A stretch of DNA of 64,000 bases from Alcanivorax sp. REN37. Its GTDB lineage: Bacteria; Pseudomonadota; Gammaproteobacteria; Pseudomonadales; Alcanivoracaceae. The stretch covers positions 868,001-932,000 of the forward strand of contig NZ_JBGCUO010000001.1 of NCBI RefSeq assembly GCF_041102775.1. Reading direction: 5' to 3'. The position numbers and the translations under genes were made by a program. This document shows positions 20,324 through 29,918 of the stretch, piece after piece. The number at the start of each line of letters is the position of its first letter. The first letter of the stretch is position 1. The notes beneath the pieces are model-generated. The model did not search any database and was not told where the DNA came from. It worked only from the letters and a program-made list of their open reading frames with translations.

Positions 20324-21805
20324 TCAGCGCCGCCGTGCCAAGAGCCCCACGCCGCATAGCAAGGCGGCCAACCACCACACCGGGGCGCCGCCCCAGCGCA
20401 CGAACGGGGTGCTGCCGGAGAACGGCATGAAGCTGCCCTCCAGCACCGCGCGCTCGAATTGCGGCAATTGGCCCTGCACCACGCCACGCTCATCAATGAT
20501 GGCGGTGATGCCGTTATTGGTGGCGCGCAGCAGATAGCGACCGGTTTCCGCTGCCCGCAGCCGCGCCATCTGGAAATGCTGGTGCGGGCCGGCAGAGTGG
20601 CCGAACCAGGCATCGTTGGAGATGGTCACCATCACGTTGCTGTCGGCGGCCTGACGCGCCACCAATTCTGGGTAAACGATCTCGTAGCAGATGAACGGCG
20701 ACACCACCATGTACTGCGCCAGCAGGTTGTCTTGCTTGGCCGGGCCAGGAGTGAAGCTGGACATCGGCAGGTCGAAGAACGGAATCAAGCCGCGTAGCAA
20801 GGATTCCAGCGGCACGTATTCGCCGAACGGCACCAGCTTTTGTTTGTCGTAAATGCCTTCGCCGCCTTCCACTACCAGAATGCTGTTGTAGTAGCGCCAG
20901 CCGTCGCCCTGCCAATCGCGGGTGGGCAGGCCGGAGATCAACGCTGAGTCGCGCGCCGCCAGCAGCGCACTTTGCTCGGCGAGGAACTCGCGCGCGGTGT
21001 CGTAGAACTCGGTCAGCGCCGCTTCTGGCCACACTACCAGCGTATCGCTGCCGATCTCGGCGGTGAGGCCGGCATAGATGTCACGGGTGGCGTCGCGCAT
21101 GGTCGCCAGCCAGCGCAGGTCCTGGGGAATGTTGCCCTGCACCAGCGCCACTTTAGTCGGTGCATCGGCCGCGGGTTCGATGAAGCGCTCCAGCGGCAGC
21201 AACGGCGTGGCACCGCCGAGCAGCAGCAGCGCGCCGGTCACGAAGGCGCTGGGCCGCCGCTGCCACGCGAGTGCCAGCGTCAGCCCGGCCAGTACCGCAA
21301 TCAGCGTCATCAGCCAGACGCCGCCGAGTGGGGCGGCGGCCACCAGCGGCGTGTCGATCAGCGCATAACCGGCGTACAGCCAAGGGAAGCCTGTCAGCAG
21401 GGCGCCGCGCAACACATCCAGCAGCAACCAGCCACCGGCAAACAGCAGTGGCGAGGGGCGTCCACGGCTGAATTTCACTGTCAGCGCGGCCAGCAGCGCC
21501 GGGAACAGCGCCAAGAACGCCGCGAACAGCGCCGTCATCGGCACCGCCAGCCACAGCGGAGTGTCGCCGTAGTCGTGCATGCTCACATGCAGCCAGGACA
21601 CGCCGAAACCGAACAGACCGAGGCCGTACAGCCAGCCGCGCCAGAACGCCTGTTTGGCGGTGGCACCCAGCGTCCACCACGCCAGCGCGATGCTCAGCAG
21701 CACCAGCGGCCAGAAGTCGTAGGGGGCGAAAGCAAGCGGGTAAAGCAGGCCGCCAAGCAGCGCTAGCACGGCCATCAGCGGGCGTTGGGGACGGTACAGG
21801 GACAC
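20324..21805 (-). CDS. lnt: Apolipoprotein N-acyltransferase Lnt
   Basis: An inner-membrane enzyme adding the third acyl chain to lipoproteins, before Lol transport. It has 493 residues with about six N-terminal helices and then a periplasmic nitrilase-type domain. The catalytic triad is visible: Glu in VVWPEAALTEF, Lys in DKQKLVPFGEYVP and Cys in SPFICYE. The start is GTG at 21805, preceded at 8 nt by AGGAG; the GTG at 21847 lacks an SD. It follows corC in the conserved ybeZ-ybeY-corC-lnt order. Confidence 0.95.
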   Translation of the reverse strand: MSLYRPQRPLMAVLALLGGLLYPLAFAPYDFWPLVLLSIALAWWTLGATAKQAFWRGWLYGLGLFGFGVSWLHVSMHDYGDTPLWLAVPMTALFAAFLALFPALLAALTVKFSRGRPSPLLFAGGWLLLDVLRGALLTGFPWLYAGYALIDTPLVAAAPLGGVWLMTLIAVLAGLTLALAWQRRPSAFVTGALLLLGGATPLLPLERFIEPAADAPTKVALVQGNIPQDLRWLATMRDATRDIYAGLTAEIGSDTLVVWPEAALTEFYDTAREFLAEQSALLAARDSALISGLPTRDWQGDGWRYYNSILVVEGGEGIYDKQKLVPFGEYVPLESLLRGLIPFFDLPMSSFTPGPAKQDNLLAQYMVVSPFICYEIVYPELVARQAADSNVMVTISNDAWFGHSAGPHQHFQMARLRAAETGRYLLRATNNGITAIIDERGVVQGQLPQFERAVLEGSFMPFSGSTPFVRWGGAPVWWLAALLCGVGLLARRR

Positions 21806-21907
21806 GCAGCTACTCCTGTCGGCAGCGGACGGCCGCAGTGGCGGCACCGGACCCGGGATGATAAAGAATGCCGCCGGCGCACACCATCGGCGCGCCGGCG
21901 GCCGCGA

Positions 21908-22765
21908 TCAGGAAGCGGCCGGCAGCGGCGCCACTTCCACCAGGCGGATGGTGCGCGCGTCGGCGCTCACCACGGTGAAGCGGAAACCGTTCCATTCCAC
22001 CTGCTCACCGCGGCGGGGCAGGTGGCCGAACTGTTGCAGCAGCAGGCCGGCGAGGGTATCGAACTCCTCGTCGCTGAAGTGGCTGCGGAAGTGTTCGTTG
22101 AATTCTTCGATTGGGATCAACGCCTTGACCACGCACACACCGTGGTCCATTTCGCGGATCAGGTAATCGTCGTCTTCAATATCGGTTTCGTCCTCGATAT
22201 CACCAACGATTTCTTCCAGCACATCTTCAATGGTGGCCAAGCCCGCCACGCCGCCGTACTCGTTGACGACGATCGCCATGTGGTTGTGGTTGGCGCGAAA
22301 ATCGCGCAGCAACGCATCCAGGCGCTTGGACTCGGGAATGATAAAGGCCGGGCGGATGTGGTCCTTGATCTGGAAGCGCTCGGCGCGGGTCGGGTCCAGC
22401 ACCAACGGCAGCAGGTCTTTGGCCAGCAGCACGCCGATGATCTCATCCGGGTCGTCGCCGACCACCGGGAAACGGGAATGGGCGCATTCGATGATCAGCG
22501 GCAGGAATTCGCGCGGCTGGGCGCTGGCCTTGATGGTGATCATCTGCGCGCGCGGCACCATGATGTCGCGCACTTGCATGGCGGACACCTGCATGGCGCC
22601 GTCAATGATGGTCAGCGTTTCGCTGTCCAGTACGCCGCGCTCGCTGAGCGAATGCAGCAATTGTTGCAGGTCTTCACGGGTGGTGGGCTCGCCGGAAAAG
22701 AATTGCGTAATCCGGTCGAGCCAACTTCGGCCCGGGCTGGTCGATTCGGAAAGATCGTCCGACAT
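21908..22765 (-). CDS. corC: CBS-domain protein CorC (YbeX)
   Basis: A 285-residue cytosolic protein of the CorC/YbeX type. It has paired CBS domains (VRDIMVPRAQMITI to RFQIKDHIRPAFIIPE, then VVNEYGGVAGLATIEDVLEEIVGDIEDE) and a C-terminal transporter-associated domain ending in TVVSADARTIRLVEV. It is linked to Mg2+/Co2+ efflux and to ribosome quality in E. coli. Spacing to lnt is about 100 nt. Confidence 0.95.
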   Translation of the reverse strand: MSDDLSESTSPGRSWLDRITQFFSGEPTTREDLQQLLHSLSERGVLDSETLTIIDGAMQVSAMQVRDIMVPRAQMITIKASAQPREFLPLIIECAHSRFPVVGDDPDEIIGVLLAKDLLPLVLDPTRAERFQIKDHIRPAFIIPESKRLDALLRDFRANHNHMAIVVNEYGGVAGLATIEDVLEEIVGDIEDETDIEDDDYLIREMDHGVCVVKALIPIEEFNEHFRSHFSDEEFDTLAGLLLQQFGHLPRRGEQVEWNGFRFTVVSADARTIRLVEVAPLPAAS

Positions 22766-22816
22766 GGGTAGTACTCCACAACGTCAACAACAGTCAGAAA
22801 ATGAAATCAGCGACGA

Positions 22817-23326
22817 TCAGGGCTGCTCAGGCAGCAGGTAAGGATCGTCATGGCCGAGCGCGTTGAGCAGCTCGGTTTCCAGTGCCTCCATGAGGGCGGC
22901 ATCTTGTTCTTCAATGTGGTCATAGCCGAGCAGATGCAGCACGCCGTGGATCACCATGTGTGCCCAGTGCGCCTGCTCCGGTTTGCATTGGGTGCGGGCC
23001 TCTTCAGCCACTACTTCGGCGCAGATGGCGAGATCACCGAGAATCAACTCGTCGTCGTCCAGCTCGATGCCGTCGGGCATTTCGAACGGGAATGACAGCA
23101 CATTGGTGGGCGCGTCTTTGCCGCGGTAATCGCGGTTCAGTTCTTGGCTTTCGGCCCGGCTGACCAGCCGCACCACCAATTCACCGGCGCCACCGCCGGC
23201 GGCACGGGCCGCCAGATCGGCCCACTGCGCCACCTGGTCGCGGGTGAGGAAGGCGGGCAGTGCCGGCAGTTGGTCGCCGAGTTGCAGGTCAGTGCGGGGT
23301 GTCGGCAGCGCGTTCATGGCGGTCAT
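22817..23326 (-). CDS. ybeY: Endoribonuclease YbeY (16S rRNA maturation)
   Basis: A 169-residue Zn-dependent RNase for 16S rRNA 3'-end processing and ribosome quality control. The metal motif [11 protein letters not shown] is near residue 130. [18 protein letters not shown] is the family core. ATG 23326 has GGAAG 4-5 nt upstream and overlaps ybeZ by 38 nt; a second ATG at 23317 is possible. Confidence 0.95.
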   Translation of the reverse strand: MTAMNALPTPRTDLQLGDQLPALPAFLTRDQVAQWADLAARAAGGGAGELVVRLVSRAESQELNRDYRGKDAPTNVLSFPFEMPDGIELDDDELILGDLAICAEVVAEEARTQCKPEQAHWAHMVIHGVLHLLGYDHIEEQDAALMEALETELLNALGHDDPYLLPEQP

Positions 23327-24284
23327 AGGCTTCCACAATACGCTGTACCAAGGGGTGGCGAACCACGTCCTGGCTGTCGAAACGGGTGATGCCGATGTCC
23401 GGCACCTCCGCCAGCACGGTGATGGCATGGACCAGCCCGGAGCCGATATGGCGCGGCAGGTCCACCTGGGTCATGTCGCCGGTGATCACCACCCGTGAGC
23501 CGAAGCCCATGCGGGTCAGGAACATCTTCATCTGTTCCTGGGTGGTGTTCTGGCTCTCGTCGAGAATGATGAAACTGTTGTTCAAGGTGCGGCCGCGCAT
23601 GTAGGCCAGCGGCGCCACTTCGATGACTTCCCGTTCCATCAGCTTTTCGACCTGCTCGAAGCCGAGCATCTCGTACAGCGCGTCGTACAGCGGGCGCAGG
23701 TAGGGGTCGATCTTTTCCGCCAGATCGCCGGGCAGGAAACCGAGTTTTTCGCCGGCTTCTACCGCCGGGCGCACCAGAATGATGCGCTGCACTTCGCCGC
23801 GCTCCATGGCTTCCACCGCACAGGCCACCGCCAACCAAGTCTTGCCGGTACCGGCCGGGCCAATGCCGAAGTTGATGTCGTGGCGGCGGATGCTGTGAAT
23901 GTACTGCTTTTGGTGCTCGCCGCGCGGACGCACGCGGGCGCGGCGGGTACGGATTTCCGGGTTTTCCGACGGGTGCTCGAAGTCATGGCGGCGCGCTTCC
24001 GGCGCGCTGGCGCCAGCGCCCTGCAGGTGCAGGTGGACCAGCTCCGGGGTGATGTCTTGGCCGTCACCGGCTTCGCGGTACAACTGGTTGAGGACATCGG
24101 CGCCCGCCTGCACGGCGGCATCGTCCCCGGACAGCGTGAAGGCATTGCCACGGTTGGCGATATCGATGCCCAGACGGCGGGAGATGTGCTGGATATTCTC
24201 ATCGAGCCGGCCGCACAGGTTGGCCAAGCGGCGGGCGTCGTAGGGCTCAAGTTCGAGCGTGTGTGAAGCGGTGTGTGTGTCCAA
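23289..24284 (-). CDS. ybeZ: PhoH-family ATPase YbeZ
   Basis: A 331-residue PhoH-like P-loop ATPase, partner of YbeY. The Walker A is [13 protein letters not shown], the Walker B region [11 protein letters not shown], with a final [12 protein letters not shown]. The likely start is TTG at 24284 ([19 protein letters not shown]), which aligns with the E. coli start; no ATG is available without running into cysA. The SD is weak, so start confidence is moderate. Confidence 0.92.
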   Translation of the reverse strand: MDTHTASHTLELEPYDARRLANLCGRLDENIQHISRRLGIDIANRGNAFTLSGDDAAVQAGADVLNQLYREAGDGQDITPELVHLHLQGAGASAPEARRHDFEHPSENPEIRTRRARVRPRGEHQKQYIHSIRRHDINFGIGPAGTGKTWLAVACAVEAMERGEVQRIILVRPAVEAGEKLGFLPGDLAEKIDPYLRPLYDALYEMLGFEQVEKLMEREVIEVAPLAYMRGRTLNNSFIILDESQNTTQEQMKMFLTRMGFGSRVVITGDMTQVDLPRHIGSGLVHAITVLAEVPDIGITRFDSQDVVRHPLVQRIVEAYDRHERAADTPH

Positions 24285-24375
24285 GATGCTGTCTGAAGAC
24301 CCCGACGGCGATAGCAATTGGGCGCAGCATATACCGAAACGCCGGTGGCCATAAAGTCCTGGCCGGCCGGCGCGC

Positions 24376-25515
24376 TCAGGCCCGCCGGTGTGAGTGGCCG
24401 CTTGCTTCCAGCTTCGGCCCGTCCGGGCCGGCCAGGCTGACGGCCGGGCCGAGGCGGTCTTGGGCATCCACCGATTGCATCGGGCCGGGCATCAGGTACA
24501 GCAATGTGCCACGCAGCAACTGGTCGCCAAGGTCGTGCTGGTGCGGCAACGCCACCTCCAGCGCGTCACTGCTCCAGCCCTCGGCGGCGAGCTCCACGCG
24601 GATCGCCGGGCCCTGCTCGTTGATGCCGAGGACCCGCACAGGCAACGAGGCGTTGGCAGAGGCGCGGGTGGCCAAGCTGGCACCATGGCTGGGCAGGTAC
24701 AGGCGGTGGCGGCCGCTGGGCAGGCCGGCGGCCAGGCGCATCCAGGCTGGGCCGCTGTGCCAGCGACAGCCATCCACGTCGCCTTCCAGCACATTGCGGT
24801 CGCCAAGGAAGTCGAGCACGAAGCGGCTGGCCGGGTGGGCCTGCAATGCCGCCGGGGTGCCGACTTGCTCGATGCGGCCCTGGCTCATCACCACCACCTG
24901 ATCAGACAGCTCCATCGCTTCTTCTTGGTCGTGGGTGACAAACACCGTGGTGATGCCCATTTTTTCGTGCAGGTCGCGCAGGCTGCGGCGCAGCTCCTTG
25001 CGCACTTTGGCATCCAGCGCCCCGAACGGCTCGTCGAGCAGCAGCACATCCGGCTTCACCGCCAACGCACGGGCGAGGGCGATGCGCTGACGTTGGCCGC
25101 CAGAAAGCTGTGCCGGGTAGCGTTCGCCGAGGTGCTCCAGCTGCACCATGCGCAGCAATTCCTGCACCCGCTCGCGGCGGGCGGCGCGGCTGGGGCGCTC
25201 GCGCCACGGCAGCATGCGCAGGCCGAACGCCACGTTGTCGGCCACCGTCATGTGGCGAAACAGCGCGTACTGCTGGAACACGAAGCCGATGCGGCGGCGC
25301 TGCACCGGCAGCCGCGTCACGTCCTGCCCGTTGAACAGCACCGCACCGCTGTCCGCTTGCTCAAGGCCGGCGATGATGCGGAGCAGCGTGGTCTTGCCGG
25401 AGCCGGACGGCCCCAGCAGGCCGGTCAGCGAACCGCTCGGAATGGTCAGCGCGATGTCTTGCAGCGCGTGGAAGGCACCGAAGTGCTTGTCCAGATGACT
25501 GAGCTCGATACTCAT
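24376..25515 (-). CDS. cysA: Sulfate/thiosulfate ABC transporter ATP-binding protein CysA
   Basis: The ATPase subunit of the sulfate importer. It has 379 residues with Walker [10 protein letters not shown], signature [16 protein letters not shown], Walker [13 protein letters not shown] and switch His in [11 protein letters not shown]-terminal regulatory beta domain of about 130 residues follows. ATG 25515 overlaps the cysW stop (ATGA). Confidence 0.95.
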   Translation of the reverse strand: MSIELSHLDKHFGAFHALQDIALTIPSGSLTGLLGPSGSGKTTLLRIIAGLEQADSGAVLFNGQDVTRLPVQRRRIGFVFQQYALFRHMTVADNVAFGLRMLPWRERPSRAARRERVQELLRMVQLEHLGERYPAQLSGGQRQRIALARALAVKPDVLLLDEPFGALDAKVRKELRRSLRDLHEKMGITTVFVTHDQEEAMELSDQVVVMSQGRIEQVGTPAALQAHPASRFVLDFLGDRNVLEGDVDGCRWHSGPAWMRLAAGLPSGRHRLYLPSHGASLATRASANASLPVRVLGINEQGPAIRVELAAEGWSSDALEVALPHQHDLGDQLLRGTLLYLMPGPMQSVDAQDRLGPAVSLAGPDGPKLEASGHSHRRA

Positions 25516-26363
25516 GCTGTGTCTCCGTCGGAGGACGCCGCCGCCAGCCGCTGGCTGCGCTGTTGGTGCCACTCCATCAAGGTCTTGATCACCAGCGTCA
25601 GCAGTGCCATGCAGGCCAGCAGGCCCGCGGCGGTGAAGGCGCCGACGGTGTTGTAATCCATGTGCAGCAGTTCCACGTGCAGCGGCAGCGTCAGGGTCTG
25701 ACCACGGACCGCACCGGACACCACCGACACCGCGCCAAATTCGCCGACTGCGCGGGCGTTGGTGATCACCACGCCGTACAGCAGCGCCCATTTGATATTC
25801 GGTAGCGTCACATGCCAGAACGCCTGCCAGCCGCCGGCGCCGAGGGTCAGTGCCGCCTGTTCCTCATCGCTGCCTTGGCTTTCCATCAGCGGAATCAAAA
25901 TGCGCGCCACGTAGGGGCAGGTTACGAAAATGGTCACCAGCGTGATGCCAATCGGGCTGAACATTACTTGGATGTCGTGTGCCGACAGCCACTGGCCGAG
26001 CGGGCTAGTGATGCCGTAGGTCACCAGATAGCACAGCCCGGCCACCACCGGTGACATGGCAAACGGCAGGTCGATCACGGTCAGCAGCAGGCTGCGGCCA
26101 CGGAAATCATAGCGCGTCACACACCAGGCCAGCGCGACGCCGAACACCAGGTTCACCGGCACCGTGATAGCGGCCACCCACAGCGTCAGGCGAATGGCGG
26201 ACTGCATGTCGCTGTCGACCAGGTTGGCCAGTAGCACATCAAGGCCGGCGCCGAAGGCCTTGGAAAAAATCAGCACCAGCGGCAGCACCAGCAATAGCAC
26301 CACCAACGTCATCGCCAGCGCGATCAGCAGCCAGGCGAGGGGATTGCGGGGAGGTTGGGCCAT
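25512..26363 (-). CDS. cysW: Sulfate ABC transporter permease CysW
   Basis: A 283-residue permease with six membrane helices and the permease-ATPase coupling loop [34 protein letters not shown] is typical of CysW. It sits between cysT (1-nt gap) and cysA (4-nt overlap). Confidence 0.94.
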   Translation of the reverse strand: MAQPPRNPLAWLLIALAMTLVVLLLVLPLVLIFSKAFGAGLDVLLANLVDSDMQSAIRLTLWVAAITVPVNLVFGVALAWCVTRYDFRGRSLLLTVIDLPFAMSPVVAGLCYLVTYGITSPLGQWLSAHDIQVMFSPIGITLVTIFVTCPYVARILIPLMESQGSDEEQAALTLGAGGWQAFWHVTLPNIKWALLYGVVITNARAVGEFGAVSVVSGAVRGQTLTLPLHVELLHMDYNTVGAFTAAGLLACMALLTLVIKTLMEWHQQRSQRLAAASSDGDTA

Positions 26364-26364
26364 T

Positions 26365-27207
26365 TCAGTTCCCCTGCAGGCGTTTCAGGTAATGGTGCTG
26401 CAAGCGTTGCACCGCAATCAGCAGCAGCAGTGAGGTGGCCAGCACCACCGAGGCCACCGCAGCGGCTGCTTCATAGTCGTATTCCTGCAGCCGCACGAAA
26501 ATCATCAACGAGGTGACTTCGGTTTCGAACGGGATGTTGCCGGCAATGAAGATCACTGCGCCGAACTCGCCAAGGCTGCGGATGAACGCCAGCGCGGTGC
26601 CGGTGATCAGCGCCGGGCGCAAATGCGGCAACACCACGTACAGGAAACTTTTGGCGCGGTTGGCACCGAGGGTGCGAGCGGCGTCTTCGTAATCCACGCT
26701 CAAGTCTTCCAGTACTGGCTGCAATGCGCGCACCACAAACGGCAGACTGGTGAACGCCATCGCCAGCACCAGTCCCGGCACCGCGTAGGTGATCTGGATA
26801 TCGAAACGGTGGAACCACTGGCCAAGCCAACCGTTACTGGCGAACAGCGTGGTGAGGGTGATACCGGCGACGGCGGTGGGCAGCGCAAATGGCAGGTCCA
26901 CCAGCGCATCCATCAGGCGCCGACCGGGGAACCGGTAACGCACCAGCACCCATGCCAGCAGCAGGCCGATCAGGGCGTTGGCCACGGCGGCCAGCGCCGC
27001 CGCTTTCAAGGTGACCTGGTAGGACGCCAGCACCCGTGGATCAGTGATCAGCTGCCAGTACTCCGCCCAGCCGAGGCCGCTCAGGTACAGCGGCAGCGCG
27101 GTCAGGGGTACCAAGATCACCGCGCTCACAAACAACACGCTCAGCCCGAAGCTGAGCGTGAAGCCGGGCAATACCGGCTGGCGGCGGAAAAACAGCGCGG
27201 AGGACAA
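26365..27207 (-). CDS. cysT: Sulfate ABC transporter permease CysT (CysU)
   Basis: A 280-residue permease with six helices and coupling loop YEDAARTLGANRAKSFLYVVLP. SLGEFGAVIFIAGN is typical of CysT. It is directly adjacent to sbp (stop and start abut), in the standard sbp-cysT-cysW-cysA order. Confidence 0.94.
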   Translation of the reverse strand: MSSALFFRRQPVLPGFTLSFGLSVLFVSAVILVPLTALPLYLSGLGWAEYWQLITDPRVLASYQVTLKAAALAAVANALIGLLLAWVLVRYRFPGRRLMDALVDLPFALPTAVAGITLTTLFASNGWLGQWFHRFDIQITYAVPGLVLAMAFTSLPFVVRALQPVLEDLSVDYEDAARTLGANRAKSFLYVVLPHLRPALITGTALAFIRSLGEFGAVIFIAGNIPFETEVTSLMIFVRLQEYDYEAAAAVASVVLATSLLLLIAVQRLQHHYLKRLQGN

Positions 27208-28224
27208 TCAGCGACTCCGAGCCTGCAACTGGTCAAGGATACCGTTGCGACCGAAGTGAGCCTCTTGCACCGATTCCCAGCTGCCCAGCAGTTCGTCCAC
27301 TTTCAGCAGCTGCAGTTCGGGGAACTGGGCACGGGTGCGGGCTACCACCGCCGGGTTGTGCACCCGGTAGTTGAACTGCGCCAGGATCTCCTGCGCCGGT
27401 TCGGAGTAGAGGAATTCCAAGTAGGCCTGGGCTTGCTCGCGAGTGCCGCGGGCGTCGACCACTTTGTCCACCACCGCCACCGGGAATTCAGCCAGGATGC
27501 TCACCGGCGGCACGATCACTTCGTAGTCGCCATCGCCGTATTCCTTGCGGATGTTAGACACTTCCGACTCGAAGCTGATCAGCACATCGCCGATGCCGCG
27601 CTCGGCGAAGGTCACGGTGGCGCCACGGCCGCCGGTGTCGAACACCGCCACGTTGGACAGGAAACTGCGCACGAATTGGCGAATCTTCTGCTCATCACCG
27701 TCGAACGCTTGGTGGGCGAACAGCCAAGCACCGAGGTAGGTGTAGCGACCGTTGCCAGAGGTTTTCGGGTTCGGGAACACCACTTTGACGCCCTCTTTCA
27801 CCAGGTCGTCCCAGTTGCGGATGTTCTTCGGGTTGCCCTTGCGCACCAGGAAGGCGGCGGTGCTGTAGTAGGGCGAGCTGGCGGACGGGAAGCGCTCCGC
27901 CCAGTCTGCTGCCACCAGACCGCGCTGAGCCAGCACGTCGATGTCGGTGATCTGATTGAAGGTCACCACGTCTGCCTTCAGGCCCTGAATGATCGCCTGC
28001 GCTTGGCGCGAGGAACCGCCGTGGGACTGGTTGATGTGGATCGCTACACCGTGTTCGCGCTGATAATCGGCTTCGAACAGCGGGTTGAGCGTGGCGAACA
28101 GTTCGCGGGCAATGTCGTAGGAACTGTTCAGCAGAGTGGTATCGGCACGCGCCGCAGAGGTTGCGGTCATGCTGCCGAGGGCGGTGGCGGATGCCAGGAT
28201 CAGTACAAATAGACGACGCAGCAT
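27208..28224 (-). CDS. sbp: Periplasmic sulfate-binding protein
   Basis: A 338-residue solute-binding protein with signal peptide (cleavage near SAARA-DTT). The family hallmark SHGGSSRQAQAIIQGLKADVVTFN appears as HGGSSRQAQAI and ADVVTF, and NPKTSGNGRY is the second binding loop. It captures sulfate (possibly thiosulfate) for CysTWA. ATG 28224 has AGGAG about 8 nt upstream. First gene of the operon. Confidence 0.94.
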   Translation of the reverse strand: MLRRLFVLILASATALGSMTATSAARADTTLLNSSYDIARELFATLNPLFEADYQREHGVAIHINQSHGGSSRQAQAIIQGLKADVVTFNQITDIDVLAQRGLVAADWAERFPSASSPYYSTAAFLVRKGNPKNIRNWDDLVKEGVKVVFPNPKTSGNGRYTYLGAWLFAHQAFDGDEQKIRQFVRSFLSNVAVFDTGGRGATVTFAERGIGDVLISFESEVSNIRKEYGDGDYEVIVPPVSILAEFPVAVVDKVVDARGTREQAQAYLEFLYSEPAQEILAQFNYRVHNPAVVARTRAQFPELQLLKVDELLGSWESVQEAHFGRNGILDQLQARSR

Positions 28225-28301
28225 GGTGACCTACTCCTCATATCAGGCAGGGCACCTTAGCAATGGCATCATGGTTTCAAAAATAATGAATGGTGATCTT
28301 T

Positions 28302-28320
28302 ATATTCCTTTGCGGAATAT
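28302..28320 (-). promoter_or_regulatory. Candidate CysB-type palindrome upstream of sbp
   Basis: ATATTCC-TTTGC-GGAATAT is a perfect 7-bp inverted repeat, with an AT-rich flank, 78-96 bp upstream of the sbp ATG. It fits a LysR-type T-N11-A site. CysB control of sulfate import is established in enterobacteria and pseudomonads; its action here is inferred. Confidence 0.4.
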
Positions 28321-28676
28321 GGTGATCACTCGATCCACTCAGGATGCTAGCCCGGCAATCCGTGGGCCGCGGCGATCTGGCCGCCGAAATCAATGGGTCG
28401 GCCGATGAGCAGGAAGCCGTTGCTGCGGAGGTGAAGCGCTCGGTCGTCGCGGTGCGGCGGTTGCACCGGCGCAGGGCCTGCTGGGTGCAACGGCCACTGG
28501 GATGCGCTGGGGGCGGCTTGCCACCGACCGGCCGACCGGCTCGGCGCACCTATCATCGGGCACGTGGCAAGCGCCGTACAGACCGCCGCGCTCCGGCATC
28601 AACACCAACGCCGCCGGGTCACAGCGTCCGCGCTCCCCCGGTGCCACGCTGGACCGGGCACCGGGGGCGGCGCGGT
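28321..28676. other. Region without a convincing gene
   Basis: About 350 bp between the sbp promoter region and the outer-membrane protein gene. Several GC-driven short open frames exist on both strands, none with a credible Shine-Dalgarno. A minus-strand stretch ending near 28347 reads NGFLLIGRPIDFGGQ and looks mildly protein-like, so a decayed gene is possible. Confidence 0.4.
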
Positions 28677-29330
28677 TCAGAACGTGAAGGTGTAGGCCAC
28701 CATCACCTGCAGCGCGTTGTCCCACGGCTTCGGTGCGTCCTGTTGCACGATTTGCGAGGCGGTGAAGACCAGGCCCGGATAGGCCTCGTAACTCACGTCC
28801 AAATGGGTGTAGTCGGCGGCGGAGTGGTCATAGTAGCCGGCGGCCACGCCAAACTTCTGGTACTGATAGCGCAGCAGAAAATAGTTGTCGCGGTTGCGCA
28901 CCGCATTGCCACCCCAACCGTAATCGCCGACCCCGAAGTAAGCTTCGGCACCGAAACCGCCGTAGCCGAGCTTCAGATAGGCCTCCTGCATGTTGTCCGG
29001 CGATGCGTCCGGGTAGAAGTAGCCGACGTAGCCGAGGTCGTACTGCCAGTCGCCCTGCTGGCCGCGGTAGCCGCCGTACAGGTCGTATTCGATCGATTCA
29101 TCCAGCGACGTGGTCCAGCCACCGAGGTAAAAGCCGCTGCGGTGGTCGTAGTCGAGGGCGCCGGATAGCGCAGCGTTGCTGCTCAGGCTCTGGCCGCGCC
29201 ACAGGTACTGGCTGGCGATAGATAGGCTGGCGGAAACCTCGGCGTGAGCCGGCGAGGTCATCATCAGGCTGGCGCCACAAAGTGCGCCAGCAACAACACG
29301 GGCAGAGCTCAAAGAGGCGGGTGACGACAT
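28677..29330 (-). CDS. TIGR02001-type putative porin (TorF family)
   Basis: A 217-residue exported protein with a signal peptide (cleavage near SPAHA-EVS) and a beta-barrel pattern of alternating aromatic strands. EVSASLSIASQYLWRGQS is the characteristic N-terminal strand of this putative porin family, and the C-terminus ends in Phe (AYTFTF), as expected for BamA recognition. ATG 29330 is used. The substrate is unknown. It is the last gene of the run starting at 30986. Confidence 0.8.
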   Translation of the reverse strand: MSSPASLSSARVVAGALCGASLMMTSPAHAEVSASLSIASQYLWRGQSLSSNAALSGALDYDHRSGFYLGGWTTSLDESIEYDLYGGYRGQQGDWQYDLGYVGYFYPDASPDNMQEAYLKLGYGGFGAEAYFGVGDYGWGGNAVRNRDNYFLLRYQYQKFGVAAGYYDHSAADYTHLDVSYEAYPGLVFTASQIVQQDAPKPWDNALQVMVAYTFTF

Positions 29331-29409
29331 GGTGATCCCCCTGCGGGTTGCGGATGGGTGCGCCGCAGGTCGGCGCAGGGGGGATAAAGCAGCTTCCGTG
29401 CCAGCCAGC

Positions 29410-29883
29410 TTACGGGCAGCGGTAGGGCCGGGGTTGCACCGGTTGTGGCTGCTCCGGCGCACCGTCAGCCTCGCTGAAGGTGACGTGCAACTGGCAGTCA
29501 GCGCCGGCGGCCTCCAGGTGCAGGTGGTAGTGCGCACCAGCAATGGGCGTCCACTGCACTGTCGGAGTGCAGCGCCCGCGGCTGGCACCGACACCACTGC
29601 CTTGGCGTAGGTTGGCCACCAGTGCCACCGTCAACGGCGCGCCGGCAGGCACCTCGGTGGAGACCTGCGACGTCTTGCGCAGCAGTCCTTGCAGTGTTTG
29701 CCACGCCTCGCCCTGCAAATGGGCGGCCGACAGGCTGCTGTCAGTGGTGCGAAAGCGCTCGCCCGCGCACACCAACGGTTGCGCCGGTTGGCTGCTGGTG
29801 AAGTGCAGGGTGGCGGTGGCAGCGGCGGCTGCGGTGCAGCAACAAGCGGTCAGCATGGCGGCGCCGGTGGGCAATAAACGCAT
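29410..29883 (-). CDS. Small exported protein of unknown function
   Basis: 157 residues. The N-terminus MRLLPTGAAMLTACCC looks like a signal peptide with a possible lipobox (LTAC), followed by an Ala-rich stretch. The mature part has several Cys (CAGERF, GRCTPT, DCQLHV, YRCP) that could form disulfides and a beta-rich pattern. A strong GAGGAG SD precedes ATG 29883. It is not a family I recognise. It lies between the M14 peptidase and the porin on the same strand. Confidence 0.55.
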   Translation of the reverse strand: MRLLPTGAAMLTACCCTAAAAATATLHFTSSQPAQPLVCAGERFRTTDSSLSAAHLQGEAWQTLQGLLRKTSQVSTEVPAGAPLTVALVANLRQGSGVGASRGRCTPTVQWTPIAGAHYHLHLEAAGADCQLHVTFSEADGAPEQPQPVQPRPYRCP

Positions 29884-29918
29884 GGTGGAACTCCTCGGCA
29901 GTCAGGGGGAGGCCGGGT

